Assembly: GCF_002234675.1 (NCBI RefSeq) | Contig: NC_019867.2 | Location: forward strand, 6,313,561-6,377,560 | Source of the DNA: Oryzias latipes | Lineage: Eukaryota > Chordata > Actinopteri > Beloniformes > Adrianichthyidae | Reading direction: 5' to 3' | DNA length: 64,000 nt | Shown here: one piece after another, positions 38,461 to 51,330 of the stretch | Position numbering within the stretch: position 1 is the first letter of the stretch | Layout: the number at the start of each line of letters is the position of its first letter | Made by a program: the position numbers and the translations under genes | Notes under the pieces: model-generated | Databases searched by the model: none | What the model was told of the DNA's origin: nothing | Seen by the model: only the letters and a program-made list of their open reading frames with translations

Positions 38461-39611
38461 ATTACACCAAGCTTTCACGTTTTTTCATTGCAGAGGAAAA
38501 ACAAAACTGTGCGAGACTTTTAATAAAATAATGACCTTTATCTAGACAGACATGAGCTGTTTCTCAAGCCTTGTGCAGGGGACCACAGCGTGTGTAAAAG
38601 AAGGAAACTTGTTATCTGTGCAAAAGGGGGTCCTGCATGACCGAGCTGCCCACCACAGAAACCCACAGAAAAGACACCCTCATCACACCCCACTGCAGAT
38701 GGAGTATTTGGAGCCGCCCTGCAACGTTTTTTTCTCCTCCTGGCATCCCAGTGGGCAAACTCCGTTACAAAGAGAAAGTCAAGCTCACGGGATATGTCCC
38801 TTCTGTGAGTTTATGTTAAGATGGCGGCCGGACGCGACCACAACCATCAAATGACGCCTGTGACTTTAGGAAATACAAATAAAAAAACTGTTTATAAAGC
38901 TTTGAGGAGCTTCCTGAAACCTCAGAGGAACATTTGTGGTATTTAACCATCATGTGAAACAAGTATAAAGTTATAAAGTAAAACAGTAAGAGATTATCAT
39001 AAAGTAGAATTAAGAGCAAACATTTTTAGCCATTCTTTGCATAAGTAGGAGTTTTAAGGGTAATACTTGGCAACAATGTCCACAAGGGACAGAGAAGAAC
39101 AAGCTGTAACCAGCCTTTAATTAATCATTACTTTTTGATGAATTTGGTAAGGAAACTAATGATAGGTTGATAATTATTAGATGCCTAGTAGATGATCAGA
39201 TAACGGGGAACGTGTTGCAAACTAATAGTTAATAGTTTATTGGTGGTAGTGAAGTTGTCAGTTCTAACAAAGGAGACACAAGATGAGAAACTAAAAGAAA
39301 ACCACGGGTCAAAATGAAATCTTAGTTCCCATAAAAGTACACAAAAAGAAAAAATATAAAAGAGAAGACTTTTCTGTAAAAAATAATAATTATAAAAGAC
39401 ACATTGATATATATGTGATGGTGTATGGGACAAAATTTAAAACTTTATGTTTATAAATTAAAAACAAACAAAAAAACTACACTCCCAAGTGCATCTATCC
39501 TCACAACTACACTAAAACCAACACAAGATTGCGAAGAAATAGGCAGAAGATGAGACGATAATTATTTTTGATCATCAGGATTTTAGAAATGTAATTCGAA
39601 GTGATGCTCAA

Positions 39612-39745
39612 ATTATGAGGGCTGCATGGTGGCACAGTGGTTAGTGCAGTGAGAAGGCCCTGGTTTCTGTGTGGAGTTTGCACGTTCTCCCTGTGCATGT
39701 GCGGGTTTCCTCCAGCTTCCTCCAACAGCCACAAAACCATGCTTT
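39612..39745 (+). mobile_element. Truncated tRNA-derived SINE
   Basis: ggctgcatggtggcacagtgg followed by gtgtggagtttgcacgttctcc and gtgcgggtttcctccagc is the 5' part of the same widespread teleost SINE as at 1,757-2,039, in plus orientation. The tail is missing. Confidence 0.75.
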
Positions 39746-40722
39746 ATAGGGTGATTGTTTACTCTTAAAAACAACTGTTTTTCAACAGTAGTTACGGGGA
39801 TTGTTTATCAGGGAAAATCATTAGACTGGTTTTGTCAGGATTGAGGAGTAAGATTTTGAGATCAGCTATGGAGCTTACACAAAAGGGCACACGATGTTGA
39901 TTAAAGAGGAAAATCTGCTATTTATGACGACTTAGAGGAAAGGTTTGGAGCCTTTCGCCTCCAGCTGAGCTGCAGAGGTTAAAGGTGACGAGGTTTGGGG
40001 ATCACTGAGGGAACGTGATGACTGGCAGGCTCAAAGACGCAAAAGCAAGAAAACAAAGCTTTCCAGAAGAAACGAGGACCTCTGAGATGCTTTCATGGCT
40101 GCTCAGACATCACAGACACGTTAGTCTTTATGTGAGAGGGATCCTTCCTTCACAACGTGATGACGGAGACGGCAGCGGGGCAAACAGACAGCTGTATTTG
40201 TTTGTCCCAAGCAGTCCAGTCATGCTAATCCCATCTGGAATTTGGGATTGTTAGAGACACAGCAGGAACAGGTAAACAGCTGCCTACCGGCTTACAGGGA
40301 TGAGGAATTTATCCTCCCTTTTAAATTCTTCTTCAACCACAGGTCCTCCTTTGTGAACTTTTCTGTTCGCTTTAAAGCAAATATTTAAACTTTACAAAAA
40401 ATAAAATATGTTTGTTTATAAAAAGGACAAGTTAGAAGAACCACCAATCAGTGTAAAATATGACGTGAATTTACTTTCAAAGTTGAAAAAACAAAAGCAG
40501 ACCTACATAAATAGATTTCTGTTTTTTTCCCATAATCCTTTGTCTGTCAGAAGTTCAGGGGTTGTTACAGTGGTTTCTGTGGTGCACATCACTGATGCCT
40601 CACTGAGCAGCTCAGCCCTGTTGAGGAAACACAACTATTTGAGTGTGAACGTTGAAAATAGAGCTCCACACATCTCCAAACCGCCTGTGTGACCCTCCCA
40701 CTGCATGGAGGGATGGTTCTCC

Positions 40723-40743
40723 TCTGTGTGTGTGTGTGTGTGT
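40723..40743 (+). repeat. (TG)n microsatellite
   Basis: About ten TG units in cldn5-cdc45 intergenic DNA. Confidence 0.85.
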
Positions 40744-41299
40744 TTTGGGTATGTTGCATGGTGCATTCCTCAGATGCAGGGAGGCGTACAATGCCGTGGC
40801 CTCACTTCACCAGAGGTGCAGGAGGGGGGTTGGAAAGTGATTGATGGGCGACGGGGACAAAGATGAACAGGTGGATGTCCCACTGTTTCCGATCGGGTTT
40901 CTGTCAGGGAGGCGTGAAAATGACAAAACAATAGCCGCTTGAAAAAGCAATTACCAAGCTGTAACAAGATCAAAGACTTCATAAAAACCATCCTGACAGA
41001 AGAAAAACCTCTAAAAACGAGAAATTTAGTTCAGAAATTCCTTCTGTTCCTCTTATGGTTTTGCTGTTTCAGGGTTTGTGGTTACAGACTTCAGACATAT
41101 ACACTACGCTCTATAAGTTAGAGATACTGTTACCTGAGTGCTTCTCCTAATTGGTCTGAATTTTTATCAAAAGCGTAAACATTCCCTTTGATATCACTGA
41201 AAAGGAAAGAGAAGAAGAAACATTTTTTTTAGTTTAAAATTTATTACCTCAACAATAAAGACAAAAATTAAGGTTTACCATAAATAACAAAAATGGATC

Positions 41300-42130
41300 A
41301 TGTCAATAGCGAGTATTTCCAACATTTATTCCAATGACTTGACAGCAACGTCTCGTGCTCCTCACTGGCTTCATGATGTTGTTCTGTTCTGTGCTACATG
41401 CAGTTCTACCAGGGCACTTGTGAGCGGGGTACGATCATCCCGTCTCTGCTTCAGCTGGCGCTCTATCAAGGGGTCATTGCTGGCCATATGAGGGACTCCC
41501 ACCGGCTGAAGTCCGGCTGAGACAATTCTGGCTGCATGTAGTGGAGCTTTATCACCCATGAACAGGAAGTTGGAAGTGTTGCCGGTGTGATGTCTCGTGC
41601 AGTGACTGGACCATCTACAATCAAACTGGTTTTGGTTTTGATGCCTGCCCGGACTGTTGCACCTCCTCCACCAAAGCGACCATCATTTCTGTGCTAGGTG
41701 ACCCAACACTCACCAATGACCAGGACAGTAGACCACTGCTGCATTGTCCTGGTCACATGGTCTTGTGGTGAGTTGGTTATGAATGGTTTGTCTGGGAACC
41801 CCAGTACCTCTCACATCTGGTAAACGGGCCTGCAGCTGTGCGGCGTTTGCTAAACCACGTCTGAGCGCAGAGATCTTTAGGTACTGTTCATGGTTGCGGT
41901 TTGTGTCCATTCCTGGGTCTGTCACAAAGTCTGTCAGTAGTTCTGTGTCTTGTTGCTGCAGATGAAACTTTGAGATTCAGGTGCTCTATGGCCAGGTGGA
42001 GCTGCTCATCCGTTAAGAGATGTTGTGTGTTTGTGGCTGTTTGAATGATGACATGAAGACGCACAAAATGAGATGTGTCTATCACCCCAATACGATTGCC
42101 TCCCTGTCCTGAAAATCTGTAAAGTGAAAC
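41300..42130 (-). pseudogene. Tc1/mariner-like transposase relic
   Basis: Minus-strand pieces in shifted frames resemble Tc1-family transposase: LQARLPDVRGTGVPRQTIHN (helix-turn-helix region, about 41,780-41,880) and MGDKAPLHAARIV with GLQPVGVPHM and LKQRRDDRTPLTSALVEL (catalytic DDE region, about 41,370-41,559). Frameshifts and stops break it; the DxNPIE-type motif is not intact. Ends not clearly defined. Confidence 0.75.
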
Positions 42131-43789
42131 AAACACTATACTATATCCAAACTTACTGTGAGTACTGTATGCCTAGGACTTCATGTCAGTGCGTGACAGA
42201 GATGTTGCATAAACAAACATCAGCACATCCTGCAAATTACAGCAAAGTAATCAACCTCAAAGCAGCCAGTGTGATCCTAATAGTCGAAAGGACGTCTCTT
42301 CCTGTCGGCGTAAAGGCAGAGGAAGCACCTGACCAAACACCTCCTTTCTGCTGCTTATTTCTGAGGTTTTCATCTCAAAGAACACAGATGCCTTCTGATA
42401 GAAACGGAAATGCTAAATTCAAAGCTGACGCCATGGGCCGGGAAAAAAGATCCTACAGAAAGTCGATTCTGTTCTGAAATTGGATGTTATTGTCTTAGTC
42501 TAGACTAAAATTTTTAAAATATAACACATCCAGGTAACATTTAGGAGATTAAAGCCTAAACACAAGCAGTTTTAGATGTTAATTTATTTTTAAATCACAT
42601 TTTAAAGCTTTCTTCTCACAAAAATGTGTAGTTTCTCAGAAATGTTTTTAATCTCTGATCTTTGGAAGCTGTGGTGTGTGAAATGAACATTTCAGAAGGT
42701 CTTCTCAGGACGATGGGAGACCAAAAAAAGAAAATGAGATCCTGTTAAAAGCTCATTTAAAGTAATTTGTGATTTTGTCTCAAATAGTTAATGACAGTTT
42801 CCTCTGCAGGATTCTGGGATTATTCTTTCCTGCAGAAACTGTAAACAATGCCATCAAAGAAGTCAACAATTCAGCAAAGTAAAAGAGGAGGATATTCGAG
42901 CAACAGTATAGAAAACATGGATTTTTCAGTGGTCTGCAGGTCATCACAGTCTTGCTTTAACCAACAATCTGGTAGTTTCCATAAAGAACCAGACAAACCT
43001 TCAGGATTTCATCCTGAACCAGGCCTGATAAAGATCTTAAGTGTCCCGCAGAGAGCAGCTTCCGGCATCTCCTTCACAGGAGGTTCGGCCGACTTTACAT
43101 GAACCTTTGCTCTACAAACCAGGTGTTAACTTCATTACGAATCAACTCCAAAGGAGTAAAAATACTTTATATCTTTGGAGAAACTATTTCAAAGATGATT
43201 TTGCATTTAACCTCGCTGAAACAACAATATTTGTCCAAATAAAACAAAAAGGTTTTTGAAAATGTTGACATCCTGTCCTACTTTGAGGGGTTTAATTTGG
43301 TTCTGCATTTAAACTAGTTTCTTTCCTAACGTTCACGTCAACAGTTAATGTTAAAACTGCATCTCCAGCACTTAAAATCAGAGCAGAAAAAGATGCAGCC
43401 GTGGCAACACAGCATAAAACCTCTAAATCTTAGTGTAGCTCTTTAAAAACATCTCACTAGGAAGCGCCAGATCCAAAACCCCCGTCTCATGTTTAGAGCT
43501 TCAGTATTATCAAACTGAATAGAAAACCACGTGGAGTACTAGTAAACATTATTTTCTGATTGTAAGTGAAAATTTGCAAAACAAAATATGCTCTTTACAT
43601 GCATGCATGCTAAATCAATAATTGATTTCAAAATGTTTCAAGTTTTCTAGAGAAATGTTTAGTTTACAACAACAGAATGATTCGTGTAGTTCAACTTAAA
43701 TCCTTTATTCCTGTTTCCATTCATTCCAGCATCTCCATTCAAAAATATTCAACCATATATGATATTAAAAGGGAAATGTTGTTCACCTT
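42131..43789. other. cldn5-cdc45 intergenic region, right part
   Basis: No recognised gene or repeat until the fragment at 43,790. Frames at 42,073-42,477 and 42,848-43,102 look like chance. Confidence 0.4.
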
Positions 43790-43975
43790 TCAGCATATTC
43801 CTTCAGGTGAATCAGCTTTCACCGAGTTGCACAGCTGGTTTGGCAGAGATTTTACGCCGGATGCCCTTCCTGACACAACCATGTGTTTTTTCCGGGCTGG
43901 GGACAGGTACATGGGAACCCAGATTAGGGCCCTCGTGTGGCTACATATTAAAAGGGAAATCAGCTCCCCAAAGGC
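43790..43975 (+). repeat. Teleost dispersed repeat fragment
   Basis: ttggcagagattttacgccg, gatgcccttcctgacacaac and ttccgggctggggacaggta follow the order of a common teleost interspersed repeat (gccggatgcccttcctgacgc...ccgggcttgggaccggca). Its class is not clear to me. Confidence 0.55.
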
Positions 43976-44029
43976 CTAAATGGACTCACGCAGATTTAAT
44001 TTCAGAACATTTGATGAAAAAGCATCTGA

Positions 44030-44198
44030 CGCAGTCCACAGTTCTCATTTGATTTATTTAAAATGGGAGAGAATTTCAAAAACATGGACAAACATTTATA
44101 AGGAAAAAAAACTGTACAATTTACTCACAAAACACTAAAGAAAAGCTTCAGAAAATAAAAACAAAGAACACGGCTGATTCCTTCGTCTGCCGACTCGT
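44030..44198 (-). other. cdc45: cdc45 3' UTR
   Basis: A short 3' UTR follows the TGA at 44199-44201. A minus-strand AATAAA is at 44053-44058 (plus strand tttatt), giving an expected end near 44,030. Confidence 0.6.
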
Positions 44199-47100
44199 TC
44201 ATGACAGCAGTGTGATGAGTGCATCCAGAAACTTTATCCTGTCCTCCGTCTTCAGCTCGATGACTGCAAAGACAACGCAGCAGACTTTAGCGCCTTTGTA
44301 AACCCAGAGAGACGTCAAAGTAAAAGAAAGAATTCCAAAAAGAAAATGTATGATAATAACATCTCTGGAAACAAATGTTTGAAAATCCAGTTTTCATGTC
44401 TTGTAACACTAAATAAAATGGAAGATATATAGTTAATGATGCTTTTCAAAGAGCTGATCAAAGGTGCATGTCAAAGTGAGGCAACGCTACCACCAAGTGT
44501 TCAAAAAAATGACCTACACCCAACATTCATGGCTCACCTGAGGTGTCGAAGTGGTCATGAAGAGTCCGGGAGCCGGTGCTCTCTGCAGCCTTTTCAAACG
44601 CTCGACCAAAGAAACTGTCAGGGCGAAGAAGTTATGGAGTTGTACAAATATCAGAAAGAATTCGGAATTCAACCAATTAGTTGAAATAAGTTGGATTCTT
44701 GACAAGATTTCAGCTGATTTACCTCTAAAACAAACTTTAATAGTTTTTTATCACATGGTTTTGAAGATAAAATTATAATGTAAGAAAAGGCTGGAGAAAG
44801 AATTTTAGTATTCTGTTTTTTCAGAACAGATTATTCTTTATATCTGCACAAAGTTCAAGAATTCTTTTTTTAGTTTCATCCTTAATGTTAATCCTCTGAA
44901 GAAATAAAAAAATAATGCAGGCAAACAAGGTTTAAAAAATACTCATCTTCACTTTTCCCTAACAGACACATTACATCTGTAAGAGTTCCTTTTATGGTTA
45001 TAGTCACAATGAAAAATAAAAAAAAGATTAAACACATGACCTATATTTACACGGTTCAGGGAGAGTTTACCACAGACAAAATCACAAATTGTTATATTGT
45101 TCTCTAAAGTAAATATAATGTTATTGTAAGGTGAATCTGTGAAAACTTGTTTATTCAGGATCATTTTTATAGCAGAAAAAGTTTTAAAAAGCTCAATGAG
45201 GTTTTGTCTCCCTTATTAAAAGGTGAAAGGGAAGGCCGAACAATTTCATAACTTATTAGCTCTACTTTTAGGTGAATTTGTAATTGAAAAATCAAATTTC
45301 GTCCAGCAGGGCTGCGTTAAAGCTTTTTTTTTTTATTGCTATTAAGTGAAAATACAGATTAAAGGAGCAAAAAACATAGCATTTTGCTAAAAAGAAGACC
45401 AGAGGCACATGACTCACTTCTTTTTGTCAGATGTCTCCGACTCAGGCGGGATTCCCACAACAATGATGGTTCCCTTCTCCACATCTTTGGGAGCAGCCAT
45501 GACGAGAGGCAGTAACTTACAGCGTTTGTTCCTCGTCTAGACAACAAAAAAATGTTTAAAAAGAGCTATAAAAAATGTCAAATTCAGCAGCATATTTTGT
45601 TTAAATAAATACCGAGTGGACAAAGGCCTTCAGCAGGTATTTGCAGAGCAGACTCAAGGCCATGGGCTTTGAAAACAGCTTCACGTCAGGAGTTCCCTGA
45701 AGAAATGAAAAATAAGAGGACTGAAAAACAGAAGAAAGACTGACTGCTGTCGGGAACTGCAGGCGGAGGCCTGTACCTCCATGAGGTAACAGTACAGGAA
45801 AGGTCCCTGTGACAGGATGAGGTTGGTACAAATACAGCTGGCTACAGTCTGCTGGATGGCAATGAGCTTCTTCTTGGCCAGATCGATGCCAGACAGGAGG
45901 CGGTTCAGGTTACTTCTGTACAAAACCAGAAAACACAGATAAGGTGTTTCTGTAATCTGATGCAAAAAGATTTTTTATGAGAAAAAAAAAGTAAAGTTTT
46001 GACCTTGAAAGTGAATCAAGGGCCTTAATGAAGTTATCTGTGTCGCTTTCATCTTTTTCAGTGCTTTCTAGCAAGGCAGCAGCAGCGTGCACCATGTCAC
46101 TCGCCAGGAAACGGTTCTTGAAGCCAAACTGAGCCCCAAATGTCTGGATGCGGATGTCCTTGATACTGAAACCAAGAAAATAAAGCATTCCATCTTTTCT
46201 TTCTTTTTTTAAAGCCAGCAAGACAAGTATTTTAAAGCCAAACCCCCACCCGTATTTGTTAGAGGACTCCTCAATAACCTCTCTTAGGTTTTCCTTAATG
46301 GACATGTCCATGGAGTTAAATTTCTGTTTCACCTGTTTCAAGGGTAGCCTGGTAAAACAGAAACACACATTATTATCGTTCATGGACTGCTAGCTAAAAA
46401 TCAGTTAATCACAGTAGCATACCCCATATCAGCCAAATACTCCTGGAGTTTCTTTTGGCCATTTAGGGTCCAAAGCTTGAAGTGGCAGCAGGTGTAGCAG
46501 GAGTTACAGATGCTCTCATACAGAGACCAGTGCTGGTAAAGCGTCAGGCGCAAGCTGAGGCACAAGGTTGAAGAAGAAGAAGAAGAAAGATTTGGTCACT
46601 GCTGAAACTGAAAACATTTCATATGAAGCAGTGGCCTCCAACCCCTGAACCATAGACCGATACCGGTTTTTGGTATCGGGCCACAGAGAAAAAACAAAAC
46701 ATCCTACATTTTTCCCGTTTTATTCATAACCTCATTTTGAAGGTAGTTTTATTTTGGAAAACTGCAGGATTCTCCAACACATCCGGCTCATTCTTTAGGC
46801 ATGTCAAACCCTGACAGTCAATGATGTCAAGTCGCTCGGTTACGTGTCGAAACTCCATCAGCTACTTTTATTTAAAGCAGCTGTGCTGATTACCAATTTG
46901 AAATCCCCAAGCTAGCAAAGTTAACAAGATCCAGAGAGGAAACAGAAGAAGAGCCTTCGACTTCAAAATAAAATACAGCTCCATTTCATAGAGAAAAATC
47001 AAGAGTCTTTACTTAAAAATACAGATTTATTGCAACAGTTGATCCCACACAACTATAAAAAATAATGTTAAATATTCAGCAACTGGCTACTGATAAGGAT

Positions 47101-50100
47101 GCTGCTCATAAAGTTGCTCTAATGGTGAATATTTAGAAAAGAACTTTTTTTTTTTTTAAATCTATCGTACCTTGAAAGCCAGTCGAGGCTAAAATCTGCA
47201 TCCTTTTTTTTTTAAGCTTTCACTCTGACAAGTATGAGTTAAGGGAAAACCTAAAACACATTTTCCTACCCAAACTCTAGAGTACAAATAAAGTCTAAAG
47301 CAGCCGCAGACATTTTAATAAGGATAGACTTTACCCTCAAATTTATTGGGAAACTTGAGGCTAAAAAAAAAGAAATTAATAATAAATTTGATGCCCACTT
47401 TAGCACAACACCGGCTCATGAAAATATTGTCTGACATGAAATTGATTCCAGGGCCCGAAAAAGGTTGGAGACACCGATTTAAATTATGTAAAAGTGACTA
47501 GAAATGAAATAATTAAAGGAGTTGGGCTTACTCGTATTCAAAAGAGATCCTCATACAGTCGATGGACAGTGAGTTCTCCTCGTCTTCGTTACGGTGACTG
47601 TGCCGGGAAACATGTCGCTGCATTGTAGCGACATCCGTCACATACTTCATGCTAAAGGAAAGTCACATGGAGTCACCGCGTGAGCACCCTGATAAAGACA
47701 CTTTGTTATGAAACATGAGCTGATAATGTTCTTACTGTGTAATTTTATCATGAACCCACTGATCTGTCAGGCCGACAATGGCCCACCTGAAACGAAAAAT
47801 CAACGTATGTAGCAGACACTGAAACATACTATTTCACTGACTGAAACTCCACGAGAAAGCTCACCAGAGCATGTCTTTGGTGTCTTTAGTCAAAACCCAG
47901 GCGAGTTCAAAAACCATCATAGCAGCCTGATGAGTGCAGCACAGAAAAAACAAAAGTGTAGGTTCACTGGGCAGAAACTTTTAAAAATTGTAAAAATAAA
48001 TACTCACAGATGTCCCGTGGTATTCATACTGCTCATAGTCAAACAAGATTTCCTTTCTGCCAAATGGAAACAGCTAGAATTAAACAAATGCACACACTAA
48101 TGGAAACTCCAACAGCAGTAAATCACCTTCGAGCCTCCCATTCTCTTCTCACTCGCTGTCTTTCTATTCTCCTCTCCACGGCCCCCTTCAATGAAGCCAC
48201 AAAGACATGCCTGTGTTATCGTCAGTTCTACCGTACCGTTAGGCCTACTCTTTCAGCTCACTTCATCAAATCTTCTTCGCTTCCCAGATGGCTCGGAGCC
48301 TTCATCGCTCTCATTTCCAGAGTCATCTTCATTCTCCTCATCTTCATCTCTGAAGATTTCATCGTAAGAAGGCACAGCCAGGTCATCGTCCTGTTTGATC
48401 AGGAGTTTGATCTGTGGGGAAATGAACAGAAGTGGTTTCCACGTGGTTTTCATATTTGCAGCAAAAGTAAGAACAAAAAAAGCTCATTGATAAACAAGAT
48501 GTTCTGAATCAGAAAATAGCTGAAGAGTTTGTGTTTTATTTGTTGTTCAAGAGTTTACTACTCCTAAACGTGAAAAAAGCAGATCATGATGCATCACCTG
48601 GGTGTCATTGTAAACATTGACAACATCAACAGGCCGATGAGTATCACAGATGAAGAAGATGGAGTCATCATCGGGCTGCAGCATTTCCAGCAGGTCAACA
48701 TTTGCCCCACAGTTGATGAGAACAAAATAACGAAACTAAAACAAAATCAAAATAATCATTAAGGAAAGATTTTTTTTTTAACATTATCAACTTCAAGTCA
48801 AACATAGGAGTGACACTTTTTTTAAAAATAAGTTTACCTGCTCTTTGTGTTCAAGGAAGGCTGTGCCAAGTTCCTGCCAGCCTGTCACTGGAACAAGTGT
48901 ATACTGGATGTGGTCACAGTGAAACAACGCCTAGAAATAAAAGCAAATAGGAAAATCAGCCATTTTTCCAACACTTCCAAAACAAAGAATTAAATTAGAT
49001 TTGACAGTGATGAAAGTCAGGCAAGGAAAAAATCCCTGAACTTTTCTTTGAGCGATATGGCGGCGCAGAGAGAAATTTTTGAAAAATACATAGTCTTAGA
49101 TGCATTCTGGTGCATTCTGGCAGCTCGTTATTCACTTCTTAATCAAGAAACTAAGACTAATAGGAGCATCATGATTTGTCATTCAAACCCCTAGTTTGAC
49201 TTAACATTAAGGACTTGCTGGTCCTAAAAAAGAATTTGGATCATTGCTCATAGTATAACAATCCTACAATCTAAGCTTTTCCTAAAATCTGCAAAAGATA
49301 CAATTGCTAAAATATAGTAACATCAAAGCCCCAAATGGCAAAAAGAACACCAGTAACTATGATATTCTATGAAAATACCTCATTTATTTGTACATTATTT
49401 CTGCTTTAGAAATGACTGATGTACAACATCCACTTGCACTGTTTTCTCAAACTATAATTACATCAAAATATGGGATCTGCTTTAAACTATAATTCTATAA
49501 CATAATACATCAATTCTTTAACACCAATACTAAGTAATCTGGGAAATATCAAAACAAACATACAAACTAAGCTAAACATTGTAAACATTATTTTTTAAGG
49601 GAGTCTGGGTCCAAACCACCAAATACTTATAATTAATGTCAATTATACTGAACTAAATCATGGTAATTAGGAAATACAAATAAATTAGATAGAGAAATGT
49701 ATTCAAAATAAAAACTGAAACTCAAAACTAAAAGAGAAATTATTTCTGAATTTGGTTTTGAGATTATTTTACACAAAAAGCATTTGACCTTAAAAATATT
49801 TTTCTTCCAGCCAAGACCACTTCAATTTGTTTTTTATCGTCTTCTCACAACTGAGGTCGTGACCACGCTCAATAATGACGATGCCCGCCATTATTTTAAC
49901 ACAAATTTGATCACAAACTCTTCAGATGTGTTTGTGAAAGTTTAGCGTCGGTCCGCCGGTTTTGGTCTCTAGGGAAGCAAGTCACGCTGACCACGTGGTG
50001 CAGACAGAGCCAATCAGACCCGTCGACGCATCCGAAAGCAACTAAAACGTCCCGTCATTGGTCAATAGGCCGGGAAGACGAGAGATGGCCGCGCCCATAG

Positions 50101-51083
50101 AGGAAGCGATCCGCGGAAAAATATAGAAAATAAAGCTAAAATTTGCCGATTACAGACCATTTTTTCATCCGGAAAGCGATTTGTCCGTAGAGATCAGGTC
50201 TTTATTTCCCGGAAAGTACGTTCGGTTTGCTCAAAAACCCGGATTTCCGGGAATTCCCGGAAGACTTTCATCACTGATTTGAAAACAAATATTTTATCAG
50301 CACCGAATGTCTTCTTTTAGAGACTAAAAAGGTAGTTTAAATCCATGTAAAATAACTGACTAAATAGAAAAACAAACCATATTGCTCTTAAACAGGCATG
50401 TCTGACGTTCCAACATGTATATATAATCAATCTATAATGTATAACTAACATGCAGTTTATAACAGTAACAATACACTTAATTAAATAAAGTTTAAAAGCA
50501 TTTTTCCTAAACATAAAGCAATAAAAAGGCAGAAATACAACTATAAATATCAATTTATTTGTAAAAATCGCATTTGTTTTTACATACATTAACTTGCAAT
50601 TAATTTTCAAATATTGATCAAGTCAAAATTACAATTTTAGGACTTATATTAAATTGCTTCAGATGTGTAGGTTGGTTGAATTCTGCGTCTATCTATACGG
50701 CTCTGTAAAACTCAGAATATTTAATTACTCAAATATTTAAAGAGTGTTTACAAAACTACCGCAAATAACCGCTTTTCTGAGGATAAAAGTTAAACAGAGT
50801 AGTTTCTTAAGTTGGCTTATCTTCTTACCTGCAGGATTTTACAGGCACAAAGAGCGTCGATGTCCCCAGCAACCAGAAGTGCAACTCTCTAAAGTTCAGA
50901 CATACGATATTATGACGAGATGTTAATGTCTCAAATGTACAACTGAACCGAGCGCTTGTACTTGAACACTACAATACTTCATATATTAGCTTGCTAGCAA
51001 ACAAATTCACAAAATTAGACCTAAAAACTTACTTGGTTGGCAACAACTTCATAAAAATCCTTTTTAATATCTGTGATAAACAT
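44199..51083 (-). CDS. cdc45: Cell division control protein 45 (CMG helicase subunit), complete, 18 coding exons
   Basis: Replication-fork protein; with MCM2-7 and GINS it forms the CMG helicase in the nucleus. Coding exons, 5' to 3' (minus strand): 51033-51083, 50829-50888, 48838-48930, 48598-48735, 48262-48411, 48127-48185, 48008-48056, 47865-47926, 47736-47786, 47532-47651, 46423-46554, 46250-46348, 46004-46165, 45777-45915, 45613-45696, 45418-45536, 44538-44614, 44199-44263. The total is 1,710 nt, 569 aa plus stop (human 566), in frame throughout. Visible features: N-terminal [14 protein letters not shown], the degenerate DHH-like start ([13 protein letters not shown]), an acidic linker at about 132-155 followed by [35 protein letters not shown], and the C-terminus LDALITLLS. 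Introns 2 and 10 contain DNA-transposon remnants. Exon 6 begins GAVERR and is one codon longer than the human counterpart by my alignment. Identity is certain from many conserved blocks. Confidence 0.98.
46629..47476. mobile_element. hAT-like element, about 848 bp, in cdc45 intron 10
   Basis: The left end is CAGTGGCCTCCAACCCCTGA with gaccgataccgg; the right end is gggcccgaaaaaggttggag then acaccg. The inverted ends (CAGTGGCCTCCAACC versus CGGTGTCTCCAACC) are the familiar vertebrate hAT CAGTGGTCCCCAACC type, degenerated. The 8-bp flanks agree at only some positions, so the insertion is old. It fills most of the 868..977-bp intron. Confidence 0.6.
49005..50276. mobile_element. hAT-like non-autonomous element, 1,272 bp, in cdc45 intron 2
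   Basis: It starts CAGTGATGAAAGTC and ends with the exact inverse GACTTTCATCACTG: perfect 14-bp terminal inverted repeats. ATTTGA lies directly on both sides (48999-49004 and 50277-50282), a short target duplication. The right third is CpG-rich; no transposase is recognised. It makes up two thirds of the intron. Confidence 0.75.
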
Positions 51084-51330
51084 GTTGCAATATCAAATAT
51101 AAAAGTTCCAGATTACACCAGAGCGTTAAAACCAACATAAAATGTATTTGACGGGGATTTGTTTTTGTTAGCTGTCAAGCTCTGCGCTCTCACAGTGGAG
51201 TAGGAAATGTTCCGGTTAGAATTGTGGCGCCAAACCTGTGAACCAATCACTTGGTACAAAATTGTAGACGTCACTGGAATCACAACACGCCCACTCATCT
51301 GAAAACAATATGGCGTCACACTGCCCTCCG
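51084..51330 (-). promoter_or_regulatory. cdc45 promoter with E2F-like and CCAAT elements
   Basis: Read on the minus strand, the sequence just upstream of the cdc45 ATG has an inverted CCAAT box (plus strand 51243-51247) and a TTTGGCGCC E2F-type site (plus strand 51226-51234), only 8 bp apart. This arrangement is typical of S-phase replication genes, and CDC45 is a known E2F target. Function is inferred from motif and position only. Confidence 0.6.

Larger units (their letters stand above)
38461..41299. other. cldn5-cdc45 intergenic region, middle part
   Basis: Contains the truncated SINE at 39,612 and a TG repeat at 40,723. Open frames at 38,552-38,854, 40,015-40,254 and 40,408-40,692 have no recognised similarity. 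Confidence 0.4.

Noticed and set aside
48010-48507. 165-codon plus-strand frame
   Set aside because: Antisense shadow of cdc45 exons 5-7.
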